Positions 52,947 to 63,604 of a stretch of DNA of 64,000 nt are shown piece after piece. A program made the position numbers and the translations under genes. The notes under the pieces are model-generated. The model did no database searches. It saw nothing but the letters and a program-made list of their open reading frames with translations, and was not told the DNA's origin. The stretch covers positions 15,518,001 through 15,582,000 of the forward strand of contig JARKIP010000064.1 in the NCBI GenBank assembly GCA_029990175.1, read 5' to 3'. This DNA comes from Petunia secreta (lineage: Eukaryota; Streptophyta; Magnoliopsida; Solanales; Solanaceae). Within the stretch, counting starts at the first letter, position 1; every line of letters starts with the position of its first letter.

Positions 52947-55900
52947 GTGGATGAACAAGAAGAGATTGACATGATACAAGAGGCATCTGAAATTGAAGAA
53001 ATGATGGAGGAAGAAGTACAAGAGGTTGTGCGCTTAAATGCCCTACTAGGTAGTAACAATGGTGCCAACACCATTAAGGTTAAAGGGATAGCTAAGAAGA
53101 AGAATCTCACCATACTTATTGATACAGGCAACATTTACAGTTTTACTGATGCTCATTCTGTCAAAGAAGCAGGTTATGATACAACCTACTGTTGCCCCAT
53201 CAGGGTGACAGTCGCAGATGGCAATTATATGCTCAGTAATTCCTGTCGTGCTGGGTTTTCTTGGCTGATTGAAGACATGAGATTTACTGATGACCTCAGA
53301 ATCATTAATCTGGAAAGTTTTGACATGATTTTAGGGGCTGATTGGATGAAGAGTCACAATCATGTGACATTTGATTTTGTTAAAAACAGAGTTATGGTTC
53401 ATCAAAAAAGGAAGAAAGTGGTGTTGCAAGGAATGAAAGAGAATGCTGAACTAAGCATGATCAGTGGTAGTGCTATGAGTAAGCTAACAAGAAAGGGTCA
53501 GACCTTAATGGCACATCTCTTCATGATCAGTACAGATGTGGCAAACACATACAGTTTCGTTGAACCTATTGAACAGCTGCTGAAAGAATATGATGATATA
53601 TTTCAAGAACCACAGTCACCACCACTTATCAGACCTTTTGACCATAGCATTATTTATTGCCAGGGGAAAATCCTGTTAGTCTGAGACCCTACATGTACAA
53701 TTATTTCCAGAAAGATGAGATGGAGAAACAAGTAGCCACTATGTTACAACAAGGAATAATTCAACACAGTCAGTCACAATTTTCTTCTGCAGCATTGCTA
53801 GTGAAGAAGAAAGATAGTACCTGGAGATTCTGTGTAGATTACAGAGGTCTTAATAGTATCACTATCAAAGATAAATACCCAATATCCATAGTGGATAACT
53901 TGCTTGATGAGCTGCAAGGTTCAACAATATTCTCCAAAATAGATTTAAGGGCTGGTTACCATCAGATAAGGATGAAGGCAGGAGATGTGTTTAAGACAGA
54001 TTTCAGAACTCACATTGGTCATTATGAATTTAAGGTAATGTCATTTGGCCGCACTAATGCACCAACAATATTCCAGGCACTCATGAACCAGGTGTTCCAA
54101 CCATTCCTAAGAAAGTGTGTACTAGTATTCTTTGATGGCATATTGGTGTATAGTAAGAGCCTAGAGGAACATCTGCAGCATATACAAGCTGTAATTCAGA
54201 TTCTGAGAAGAAATACCCTGTGGACTAAGAAGTCCAAATGTGCATTTGGTCAACCTGCAGTGGAATATTTAGGGTCAGCAGAACGAGTGTCTATTGAGCC
54301 TTCTAAAGTTCAAGCTATGCTGGAATGGCCAGTGCCTACTAATGTTAGAGCATTGAGAAGATTTTTGGGTTTGACTGGTTATTACAGAAAGTATGTAGCT
54401 GGTTATGGAAGAATAAGCAAACCACTGACTGAACTCTTAAAGAAGAATGCCTTCCACTGGACAGAAGAAGCTGAAGTTGCATTCCAGACACTTAAACAAG
54501 CTATGGCTACCACTCCAGTCCTTGCCCTTCCCGACTTTGAGCAAGAGTTTATTGTTGAGACTGATACCTGTCACACTGGCATTGGTGCAGTACTGATGCA
54601 ACAAGATAGACCAATAGCATATTTCAGTAAAGTGCTAGCTCCTAAACACATGGTAAGTCCAATTTATGAAAAAGAGTACATGGCTCTACTAAATGCAGTT
54701 GACAAGTGGAGGCACTATCTACAATTCAAGCACTTTGTCATCAGGACTGACTACCATAACTTGAAGTTTTTCCTAGAGCAAAGGGTCACATCAGCTATTC
54801 AGCAAAAAGGATTGACTAAGCTACTGGGCTTAGACTATGAAATTCAGTATAAGAAAGGAGTTGAGAACAAGGTTGCTGATGCACTTTCAAGAAGGCATGA
54901 CTTGAAAATAGGAATTACTAGTGACTCAACTACTGCTACACTACATATGATCACTACAAGTGTGCCTATAAGGATGCAGGAGGTACAAGCAAGCTATGTG
55001 GGTGACACTACTGTTGAAGAACTTATACTACATTTGTCTGTGGCTTTACAAGGACCTCATCTCTATCACTATTCAGCTGGTATTCTCAGGAGGAAAATGA
55101 AGGTGTACATAGGCAACACTGGAGACTTGAAACTGCAGCTATTGAAGAATTTCCATGAATCTGCCATTGGAGGCCATTCAAGTCAACAAGCTACTTTCAA
55201 AAGGTTGTCCCAAGTGTTTTATTGGCCTGGCATGAGAACAATGGTCAATGAATATATATTAGCCTGTGACATCTGCCAAAGGCATAAGGATGAGCATTTC
55301 CAGTACCCAGGGCTCCTTCAACCATTGCCCATTCCTGACCAGTCATGGAGGTATATCAGCATGGACTTTATAGAAGGTCTTCCTAAGTCCAGAGGTAAGG
55401 ATGTTGTCTTTATAGTAGTGGATAGGCTGACCAAAAATACCCACTTTATAGCACTATCCCACCCTTATACAGCTATCAAGGGTAGCACAGATTTTTTCCA
55501 AAAGAATTCACTCATCACATGGTCTTCCTGAAACAATTGTGTCAGATAGAGACAAGGTTTTTCTCAGTAACTTCTAGAAGGACCTGTTCAGGCTAGTGGG
55601 CACAAGACTGCTTTATAGTAGTGCCAATCATCCACAGATAGATGAGCAAACAGAGAGAGTGAATAGATGTCTAGAGACCTATCTCAGATGCATGACTTCA
55701 CACAGACCTACTCATTGAAAACAGTGGCTGTCTATGGCTGAATGGTGGTACAACTCAAATTTTCACTCCGGCCTCCAATGCATCCCCTTTGAAGCACTGT
55801 ATGTGTTTTCACCACCTCAAGTATCTCTGGGTCCTATGTTAGACACTGTAGTACCAGCTGCAGAGGAGTTCATAGGGGCTAGACAGCAGATACAACAACT

Positions 55901-56356
55901 CTTAAAGGATAATTTGATCATAGCTCAGGAGAGAATGAAACACTATGCTGATAGAAGAAGAACTGAGAGAGAATTCAAGGTTGGTGACTGGGTGTTCCTT
56001 AAGCTACAACCTTATAGACTGACTACACTTGCAGTAAGAAGGAATTTGAAACTGAGCTCCAAGTACTATGGCCCTTACAAGGTGTTGGAGAGAGTTGGTC
56101 CAGTGGCTTATAGATTAGCTCTCCATGTGTTCCATGTCTCACTGTTAAAGAAGAAGCTTGGGCAACAGATTGTTCCACAAACTACTCTACCTGTACAAAT
56201 AGTGAAGGGCAATTCTTAGTTCAACCTGTAGCAATATTACAGAGACAGTTGGTGAAGAAGGACAACAGAGCTGCTGTCAAGGTCTTAGTGCAATGGCTTA
56301 ATTTGCCACCTGAAGATGCAACGTGGGAAGATTATGACTTCTTAAAAACTTAGTTC
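52947..56356 (+). pseudogene. Element E pol: protease, RT, RNase H, integrase, chromodomain
   Basis: The protease (LIDTGNIYSFTDAHSV) lies in 52947-53684, which ends in a frame change. RT, RNase H and integrase N-part run from 53657 to 55531: FCVDYRGLNSITIKDKYPIS, FSKIDLRAGYHQIRM, then VLVFFDGILVYSK at about 54118-54155. There the second catalytic Asp of FFDD is Gly, and the preceding FGLTNAP-type box reads FGRTNAP. RNase H follows (ETDTCHTGIGAVLMQQ, VIRTDYHNLKFFLEQRV). The integrase zinc region reads HESAIGGHSSQQATFKRLSQ ... CDICQRHK, and the core start is MDFIEGLPKSRGKDVVFIVV. A frameshift at about 55490-55530 and stops at about 55580 and 55719 break the core. The C-terminal part resumes at 55734 (YYGPYKVLERVGPVAYRLAL). 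A chromodomain (AVKVLVQWLNLPPEDATWED) lies at 56275-56336, before a stop at 56351. Confidence 0.9.
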
Positions 56357-56409
56357 CCAGATTTTGTTGATCATACTTGAGGACAAGGACAAATTGAAGC
56401 AGTGAAAAT

Positions 56410-56853
56410 TGTTATGTTGGGAATTAGCTGAGAATTGGAAAGGAAATAAAGAAATAATAAGTAGCCAGTAGGATTCGATAGGGAGTAACGAGCAATAACA
56501 GAAAGAATAGAAGGGACACATGAACGGTGAGATTACAAGCAGTTTAATAAGGTCGAAGGGTCAGGATTAATGCTGAGGTGGAGGCGGTGAGTTAGTTGCT
56601 ATAACTAACTATCGGAAGGAGGGAATCAATTCCCTAACTGAATTTTGGATTCTTTCTTCTTCCTCAGATTCTTCCCTCCTCTCTAGATTCATCCTCATCC
56701 CATATTCTCTTTCTTGTATCTTGTTAAGGTTAGTTGAGCTCCATTAATGGAGGTTGTAACAGTTCTTCATTAATTGATTGTATTGTGTTGAATCGAGTTA
56801 ATCAAATTCAAATTCTTTTAGTTAATTGTGACAATCAAACCCTAGCTATAACA
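56410..56853 (+). repeat. 3' LTR of element E
   Basis: 444 bases, TGTTATGTTGGGAATTAGCT ... CCTAGCTATAACA, followed by TGGTA. Confidence 0.9.
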
Positions 56854-57154
56854 TGGTATATCTTAACAAACAAACACGAGGCCAGAAAGCAGGACCAAAA
56901 TCATCACAACAACAGGTAGTAAATGCGAGTCCTGAAACCACATGGAAATACTATCAAATAGCTAAACTATGGACCTAAATTGATTCACAAACAAAAATCA
57001 GATGCAATAAAAAGTACCTTAATGGAAACCTTGCTCTTTACTTGAGTCTTCAGAACTTCAGTTATTGGCTGCAAAGATACAACATAACAAATAAGTAAAG
57101 CATAGAACCCTAAGAACAAATCATTTAACATTGAAAAGAATGCACATATATATA

Positions 57155-57345
57155 CTTCATCTATCTTAATTTATGTGACACCATTTGATTGAGAGGGGTT
57201 TAATATATTACCCAATTTGACTTGTATATTAAAATATATTCGAAAAAGCATCAAATTAGTAGTAAAAAACATGTCATATCAAAATTTAAATATAATTGGA
57301 TCATTTGAATGGAAAAAGAGTCATATAAATTAAGATGATTGACTA
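57155..57345. mobile_element. MITE in the first intron of the TFIIA-gamma-like gene
   Basis: Inverted repeats ATCTTAATTTATGTGAC (57162-57178) and GTCATATAAATTAAGAT (about 57320-57336) enclose an AT-rich, non-coding ~190-base element. Its terminal text (CTTAATTTATGTGACACCAT) is that of a very common solanaceous MITE family. Confidence 0.7.
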
Positions 57346-57768
57346 TTAGTGAGGTGGTAAGTAATAAGTACTCCTCCATCATTAGCAAGTGGTCTCAAGT
57401 AGGAGCCTCAGAAATCAAGTCGCCTTTGGTAGGGAGATCCCCAGAGTGGGACTTTCAGACACAAAGTAATGAACACCGGGTAGAATCTTTTTTTTTTTTA
57501 CCTAAACAGCTGGCCAAATTCACGGTTTACATCCGATATACATAAAATCAATACTATTATACACGAATATACACATATACAAATACATTGGCTCTTTTTT
57601 ATTTAAGTGGCTATGTGAACACGTTAATTTTCAAATAATAAAAGAAGAGGCAATTGGAATAATATGTTGGCGCTAAATGCAAGAAAAATCAACCTTGTCA
57701 AACTGAACAAGAACTTGATTAGCAAGCTCCGGGCTAAGGATACCTCTTTTGATAAACACACCTAATGA

Positions 57769-58597
57769 TTTAATCAAGTGTTTTTACACTATATATCCAT
57801 AAAATTTAAAGTATTTACAAGCTATATCCATTAAAATTACACTACCCATAAAATTAGAAGTATTTACCCAAAATGCCCATTTATTATTATATATCTTTAT
57901 TATACCTTATGGGTGTATACTTTTAAGGTATACTGCATAAACAATAGTATACAAGTCTAGATATGAGTGTATACCTTTAGAGGTCGTTTGGTATGGTGTA
58001 TTGCTTAGTTAATACATGTATTAGCACTTTTTTCAATGTCATCCATTGTTTGGTAGGTTTTTTAAGTTGGCATAACTAATACATGTATTAATTAATACAC
58101 CAATTCAAGTACTATCTAATACCTAGCTCACCATGGTATTAGTAATACCATGTTTACTAATACATGGATAAAAAATGAAATGACTAAAATACCTACCCTC
58201 AAACCCTTGTTTTTTAATACATGGATAAGAATTCAAGGGTATAATTGGAAATAAAAATTTATGCACTTTTAAACCAAACACAAGTTTAAGTTGTACAATG
58301 TTTATCTCAGTTTTAATACAATGAACCAAACACATGACTTAAACAATCCATGTATTATTAATCCCTGCATTACTAATCCCTGCATTACTAATCCATGTAT
58401 TGTTAATCCACGTATAACTCATTTCTCTACCAAACGACTCCTTAAGGTATACTGCATAAATAATACTTTATACAAATCTAAATGGGTAGTGCATGTAAAT
58501 AGTTTATGGGTAGGACTTATAAATATAAAACTTATGGATAAATGTGAGTTAATATTTTGATTTTAATGAGTATTTTCGTAAACCTCACTTTAATCAA
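57769..58597. mobile_element. Mutator-like non-autonomous element in TFIIA-gamma exon 1
   Basis: The 9-base duplication TTTAATCAA is at 57769-57777 and 58589-58597. The element between (57778-58588, 811 bases) starts GTGTTTTTACAC and ends CGTAAACCTCAC, giving GTG...CAC termini with a partly matching inverted repeat. A 9-base duplication is the hallmark of Mutator superfamily insertions. The element is AT-rich and has no coding capacity. It contains the direct repeat TTAAGGTATACTGCATAAA (57925 and 58442) on either side of a nested MITE. Confidence 0.8.
57980..58441. mobile_element. Nested MITE with GTCGTTTGGTA termini
   Basis: The inverted ends AGGTCGTTTGGTA (57981-57993) and TACCAAACGACTCC (58428-58441) enclose ~460 bases full of TAATACATG/CATGTATTA words. 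Examples are CTAATACATGTATTAATTAA and repeated TTACTAATCCCTGCATTACT. No coding capacity. Confidence 0.75.
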
Positions 58598-58792
58598 GCA
58601 CTTCCCAATGGTCAATTCCCGGTAAAGTTCAAAACTCGACATTATATTTGTTTACCGATAACAATCAATTTTTAATGGTTAAATTATAAAATTTGAGTTA
58701 ATTGAGAATAGTAAAAATTAATTGATAGAGGGTAAATTCAGCTATATAGTTAAAGCAGAGACAAGAACGAGAGAGCTTCGGCTAGAATAATT

Positions 58793-58809
58793 GGGGCCTT
58801 TTATACCCC
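58793..58809 (-). promoter_or_regulatory. TATA box of the TFIIA-gamma-like gene
   Basis: The minus strand reads GGGGTATAAAAGGCCCC, an excellent TATAAAA box, about 155 bases upstream of the ATG at 58642. The following leader contains TTCTAGCCGAAGCTCTCTCG, typical of a plant 5' untranslated region. It suggests that the copy once had, and may still have, a working promoter. Confidence 0.65.
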
Positions 58810-59566
58810 TAAATTCATAGCGGAGGCTTTATATTGCTCGCAGAATCGGTTGGTATATTTACAGATTGACATTTGCGGAAATATAAATTCTTATGTGAAT
58901 TTTCACAAACATTATTATAAAATTCTATTGAGTTTTTGGTTGAAATCATCCTTAGATTATGCCCTAAATTTCAATTTTAACATTCACAGTAAAAAAATTG
59001 ACCCCGTATTAAATAAGAACTAGCTAGAGTTTGAAAGAGCTATATTTAAGAAACGCGAAAAAGTTTAGAAAATCTTTTGGGATATTGAACGTGCTAATGT
59101 GAAGTCCTAGAAAATTTAATGAAACTTTAAAAATTTTAGTCAAAAAGTCTCAGGAAAATTTATTGTACTTTAAATATGAAGCTCCAATAAAATGAGCGGT
59201 TCAAAAACTAGTAAGTCATCAAAATTATTCACATCCGCATACCAAGTGAAAAAAAAAAGTATTCATAAGCGGGATACATCCTAATGTTACTAAAGGGTTA
59301 AAAGTTAAAGGATAGGGCTATATATGAAATTTTAGTTTGGGTCATACAAAGTTATATGAATTTTCACATAAACTTTTATATATTTCTATTGAACGGGCTT
59401 TTGCAACAACAAACCACTAAATGTATGTTACATGTTTGCGTATACATTTTTCACTTAATCATAGTTAATATATATAAATAATTATCTTATAATCTTATTG
59501 AATCACATTACCATAAGAACTAGTTTAATTTGTTATAGACACTCGTTACGGAGTATAAGTTTTCAG
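58810..59566. other. Intergenic sequence between TFIIA-gamma-like gene and lyase gene
   Basis: About 750 bases of AT-rich DNA. It holds the upstream promoter region of the TFIIA-gamma-like gene and the 3' end of the lyase gene. No other feature is recognised. Confidence 0.5.
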
Positions 59567-62500
59567 TCATTTATTATTCCATGAGAACATCCAAAGCTTT
59601 TTCGCCTTTACCAAGAGATTCACCATCTTAACCAATGGATAACAATAACATAAAGCAAACAAATGGGTGTCGTTTTCCTCTTTCTCCCTGCTTGCAAGAG
59701 GAGGAGCTTCCAAACGAATATAGTCGTACATAATCCCATGTAGAGCACTGACACTATATGCTTGTTTGAGATATATGATGTTCTCGCCTTGAAGGAGTTG
59801 CCCTGGAGCTATCTCCACATTGAACAGCCAATATAGCCCGTGGATTCCATGTCTAGCAATTGCATTATCACTTCCAATCAATCCACTTGAGAAATGGGGC
59901 GGATTCGCTTCTGTCTTATTCACCCTTACCTGAGACACACGTAACAACATGAGCTTAACTTCTATATGCTGATGTACAAGAATATTTATACAATCAGATA
60001 ATCTTTCTGAAAGATAACTATGTAATATATGGTTTTTGTCACAGAGAAAACCTGTCAGGCAACCTGCACCTGGCTAATAACTGTGCATCACTTCATTTGC
60101 TTAATTCAATAATTATCTTTAACCTTTTCAAAAATTAAGTCAACAACTTTCTGTGTTGGGAAGGGATGGTGCTCATTCTATTTGGTTAAAGTAATCTGAA
60201 GAACACGGAATAACGAATTCTTGATCAAGAAATGGGAAGGAGGATATTTCATGTCAAATACCTCCAATATAGATTGAGTTGCAGATGATAGTGCGATTCG
60301 CAGTGTGTAATTTCCAGTCTGATCAACACTATCTAAATTGAACTTAACTTGCCATGTTGTAGGTTTGAATGCCTTGTCACCCACTTTTCTGCTCAAAATT
60401 CAAAAAGAAAAAAAGTCAACACTGAAACCAAGAGCTAGCATAACTATATTAACTAATCTCTAATCATCCGATTTGTATTTATCCTAACATTTCCCCAAGA
60501 AGGTAAGAAAAGCTTATAACTAACGAATATAGGTTGGTCAGTGCAGGTGTACCTCGTCACCTGAGCATAGAACCAATCTTTTCTATAGTCACTACTTCCC
60601 ACTGTAAATACCAAATCTTGATCTGGATATAAATCTGCATATCTCTCCCATAATCCATACTGCCTAAACCTGGAAAAAGAAAAGGACTACTATTAGCTTT
60701 GAATAATGATTTGTCAAACCCCACCAGGAAACGAGTTGTTATACACACAGATAAATCAGCAAAAACTTTTTAACCTGTGTGCTGGTTGATTTACGTAAAG
60801 TTTATTAATATACTGTGGATTAGGGTCAGGAACATAGAATTCTGCAGCAGAACGATCAGGAACACCGACTTCCCATAAAGTAGGACCACTTCTTGGAGGC
60901 TCATAAACAAGTTCACCAACATCAATCTCACAAGCTGAAGCCATTAGAAACATGGTATAATGGATCATTTAAACATTTGAACTGAATAAAGCATTTTATG
61001 GAATGTGGGATGGTTGTAACCTGCAGTAACTGCAATAGATTTTTCGTATCTATAATCTCCAATAAATCCAGGTACCCAAGCATAGAGGTTATAGTCTCCC
61101 GGACGAACATTTTGGATTGAAAAATAGCCTTCATCATCTGAATTCGTCCAGAATTGGTAGCCCTGAGGAGTAAAATACATTGTAATGTACCCTGTTGTTG
61201 AGTTTCATTCCTATCTTTACTCTAGTATATATTTGGTATGAAGATAAGGATCCTATTGGCCTCTATATTTGTCCAGTTTTGGCACCCAGATTATGGATCC
61301 ATTGTTAGATACTTTATCTTAAACAATACACTAAGTCTAAATCATTCAACACCAAAGGGAAGTGGTATTGTTAGTATTGTAAATATCTACCCACTAGATA
61401 AGGCTTTGAAAAACAAAAATGACCCTTAAAGTTTCGAAGGAGTATTTTAAGGCTAAAGTTGGATGAAAAGCGTAATATAGTTGCAAACTAAACATAGCAA
61501 TTGTACTAACGTCCTGTGCATTTAATATGATCTACCAATACTCTACTATACTCCATGTATTTATTTTGCTCCATACTATAAACCATGTAATCTACAACGG
61601 GGCATGCATTAGCATCTGAGTCCAAATATGTAGGTAGTATATCTTATCATTTGTACCAAATAACTTCAAAGTGTTCCTATCCTAGCTTCTAAAGACTGAG
61701 GTGAGCATGTTAACAAAAAACTTGCATCTTACCTTGCTTTCCCTTTGAAATGATCCAGCATCTCCAGGTGGAGCTAGCCCCACAAAAGCACCCCTTGCAG
61801 ATAAAACCTCCTTGCTTATATACCTTAGCCAATACAATTCCAACAAAACTTGAACTTCATATGAAAATTAGCAAGTACTAGTTCATTTATTTCGTTTCTT
61901 TTGATTGAACTGAGCAACTATTCTCTAAATAGCAGCAGGACAGCTTCGGATTTCTACCTGTCATGGACTACTAATCTACCACGAATGGCACCCCTTTGCT
62001 TTGCTGTTGGAAAATCATCTGAACTTGGGAAACTGTAAGGCCAAGAGTCTACTTCTTTGTACATCTAAATTAACACACAAACAAAAGGACAATGAATTAA
62101 CCAGAAGATCATGTATGTTGAGGGACATCAGATATGTGCAAAAATAGGCTTCAAGTGCATTTGCAGCCTTTGATGTATACCCGTTCTTTGGCATCATCCC
62201 AAAGGGAAACTGTGTCATTCTTTTCCGATACAGAATTGAGGTATATAAAAACAGGTCCAAAAACTTTCTTCCATGGTTCACCTGATCCAAATTTAATCAC
62301 CATATCCTGCCCTCCGTAATGAGTGCTCACAAACATCTGAAAACAAATTGATCAATAAAAGTTAAAATACCTCACAATTTTGATGAGTCAAAACTCAAAA
62401 GGTCATCAGCTTCATACAGCCAGAGTTGTTGGATTAACATGAGAAGTAAGATCCTGTTTGATAGGTCCACCTGTTCTGAACTCATTGCTTGGAGTAATTT

Positions 62501-63604
62501 GCCAGAACCCCACTGGAGGGTCTAAGCAAACGAAGCCGTGGACTTTGTTATCTTTGTTCTCACATGAATATTGATACTTGTCATCAACCTGCTCGTTGGA
62601 CACCAATTAAGGAACACATTAGACTTGAGCTTTATGTCTAACCCATGATTATACGTATCAAAGAAGAAGCACTTTCGCATGCTGACAGACGGTGATATAT
62701 ATACTTCTCCTTTAAATTCTGGCTCCACAGGATTGACAAGCAGGACAGCTTCTGGATATGCCAATTCCTGCCCTTTTGGAGGTACACGATCTACAGGGAG
62801 GGGCATTAGCCTTTGCCTATCATCTGCCATAGCCATGTAGCGAAACCTAGAAGTTGAATACAAGTAAATCACTTCATTGGAAATTCAGCAGATATTGAGG
62901 TAACTAGTAAAATTGTACATAGGACACATCTTTTGTCTTTCAAGAAAACAAATTAAGATTATACACAAAGTTTCCCTTCCTTGGTTGAAATAAGTAGAAG
63001 TTTTTATAAGGAAAGTTTAGTCCTTATCGGAACTATAGGCATAAGAAAAAGAATCATGTATAACAACCATATCAAATGTCTACGAGTGAGAGAAAACAAT
63101 ACTTTTCTATGCTGAGCATGAATGCTATCCTGGTTTCATTGAGGTTGAAAGCTGGCATATCCTCTTTGTGTTCATAAACAGCATAAGAATAAAAACCAGG
63201 CGAATCCCGAAATACTACGAACCTGAAAATTACCATATCTCAATGCCGCTAAATAAAAACCATCATAAAGCTCTACTTGTTCCATGAGATATATGCATGT
63301 GTATGATAAATGTAGTATACAAAAGGGAAAACCTTTTGTCTATGTTTAATGGGGAATGCTCGCCCTGAAGTGAAAGATCCCATGTCCTTGTAAATGAGAG
63401 CTCTACCTGTTCTTCAGTTTCCACAATAACTTCAAAGCTATTACCTAAAATCCTGCATAAGAGCTAATTGATGAACATTAATATGGAAATTATGACAAAT
63501 GATGCACATTCGTTAGACAATGGTTGAGATTTAAAGAGAAATACTCATCAAATTTTCCCCTTGTCCCAGAAGTTCCAGGTTCACTCCAGTTTAAGTCCCA
63601 GAAC
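59567..63604 (-). CDS. Rhamnogalacturonan endolyase (polysaccharide lyase family 4), 3' thirteen exons
   Basis: Minus-strand exons: 63545-63604, 63333-63452, 63103-63222, 62705-62846, 62418-62588, 62181-62336, 61958-62064, 61733-61823, 61021-61162, 60775-60934, 60553-60669, 60262-60388, 59567-59929. The phases agree at every junction, giving 624 codons plus stop; the N terminus (signal peptide) lies right of the window. The catalytic beta-sandwich includes FRYMAMADDRQRLMPLP, DPPVGFWQITPSNEFRTGGP and MFVSTHYGGQDMVIKFGSGE. The FnIII-like domain has GAIRGRLVVHDR and GYQFWTNSDDEGYFSIQNVR. The C-terminal CBM-like domain has GPTLWEVGVPDRSAAEFYVP and DNAIARHGIHGLYWLFNVEI. The family cleaves the rhamnosyl-galacturonosyl bond of rhamnogalacturonan I by beta-elimination in the cell wall. 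After the usual ending (YDYIRLEAPPLASR) there is an extra ~35-residue tail. No lesions are seen, so it is probably functional. Confidence 0.95.

Larger units (their letters stand above)
51467..56858 (+). mobile_element. Element E: chromovirus (Ty3/gypsy) in the TFIIA-gamma-like intron
   Basis: LTRs are 51472-51929 (458 bases) and 56410-56853 (444 bases), roughly 92% alike by eye. A perfect TGGTA duplication lies at 51467-51471 and 56854-56858. The PBS ATTGGTATCAGAGCC begins right after the 5' LTR (51930-51944). Internal order: gag, protease, RT, RNase H, integrase, chromodomain. Many stops and frameshifts. The element is complete in structure but inactive. Confidence 0.93.
46451..58642 (-). 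pseudogene. TFIIA small (gamma) subunit paralog, exon 1 split by a transposon
   Basis: Coding pieces on the minus strand: exon 1a 58589-58642 (MSSFELYRELTIGKCLIK), exon 1b 57694-57768 (SLGVFIKRGILSPELANQVL to QFDK), exon 2 57018-57068 (PITEVLKTQVKSKVSIK) and exon 3 46451-46591 (GYLHTNRFCDNVWTFILQDA to SNLLTR and stop). Together they make 106 codons, the usual length of plant TFIIA-gamma. The introns fall where the family has them (after ..QFDK and before G-x-LHT). All splice sites are GT-AG and there is no internal stop. The family protein pairs with TFIIA-alpha/beta to stabilise TBP on the TATA box. Here the segment after TIG (KCLIKSLGVFIKRG) differs strongly from the family's MCLTETLDEMVQSG, so it is a diverged copy. 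An ~811-base element sits in codon 18/19 of exon 1 and introduces stops. Long introns filled with transposons also argue for a pseudogene. Confidence 0.88.

Noticed and set aside
57694..57768. 5'-truncated TFIIA-gamma pseudogene lacking the beginning of exon 1
   Set aside because: First reading of the locus. Abandoned once the missing start (MSSFELYRELTIG...) was found at 58589-58642 on the other side of an inserted element.
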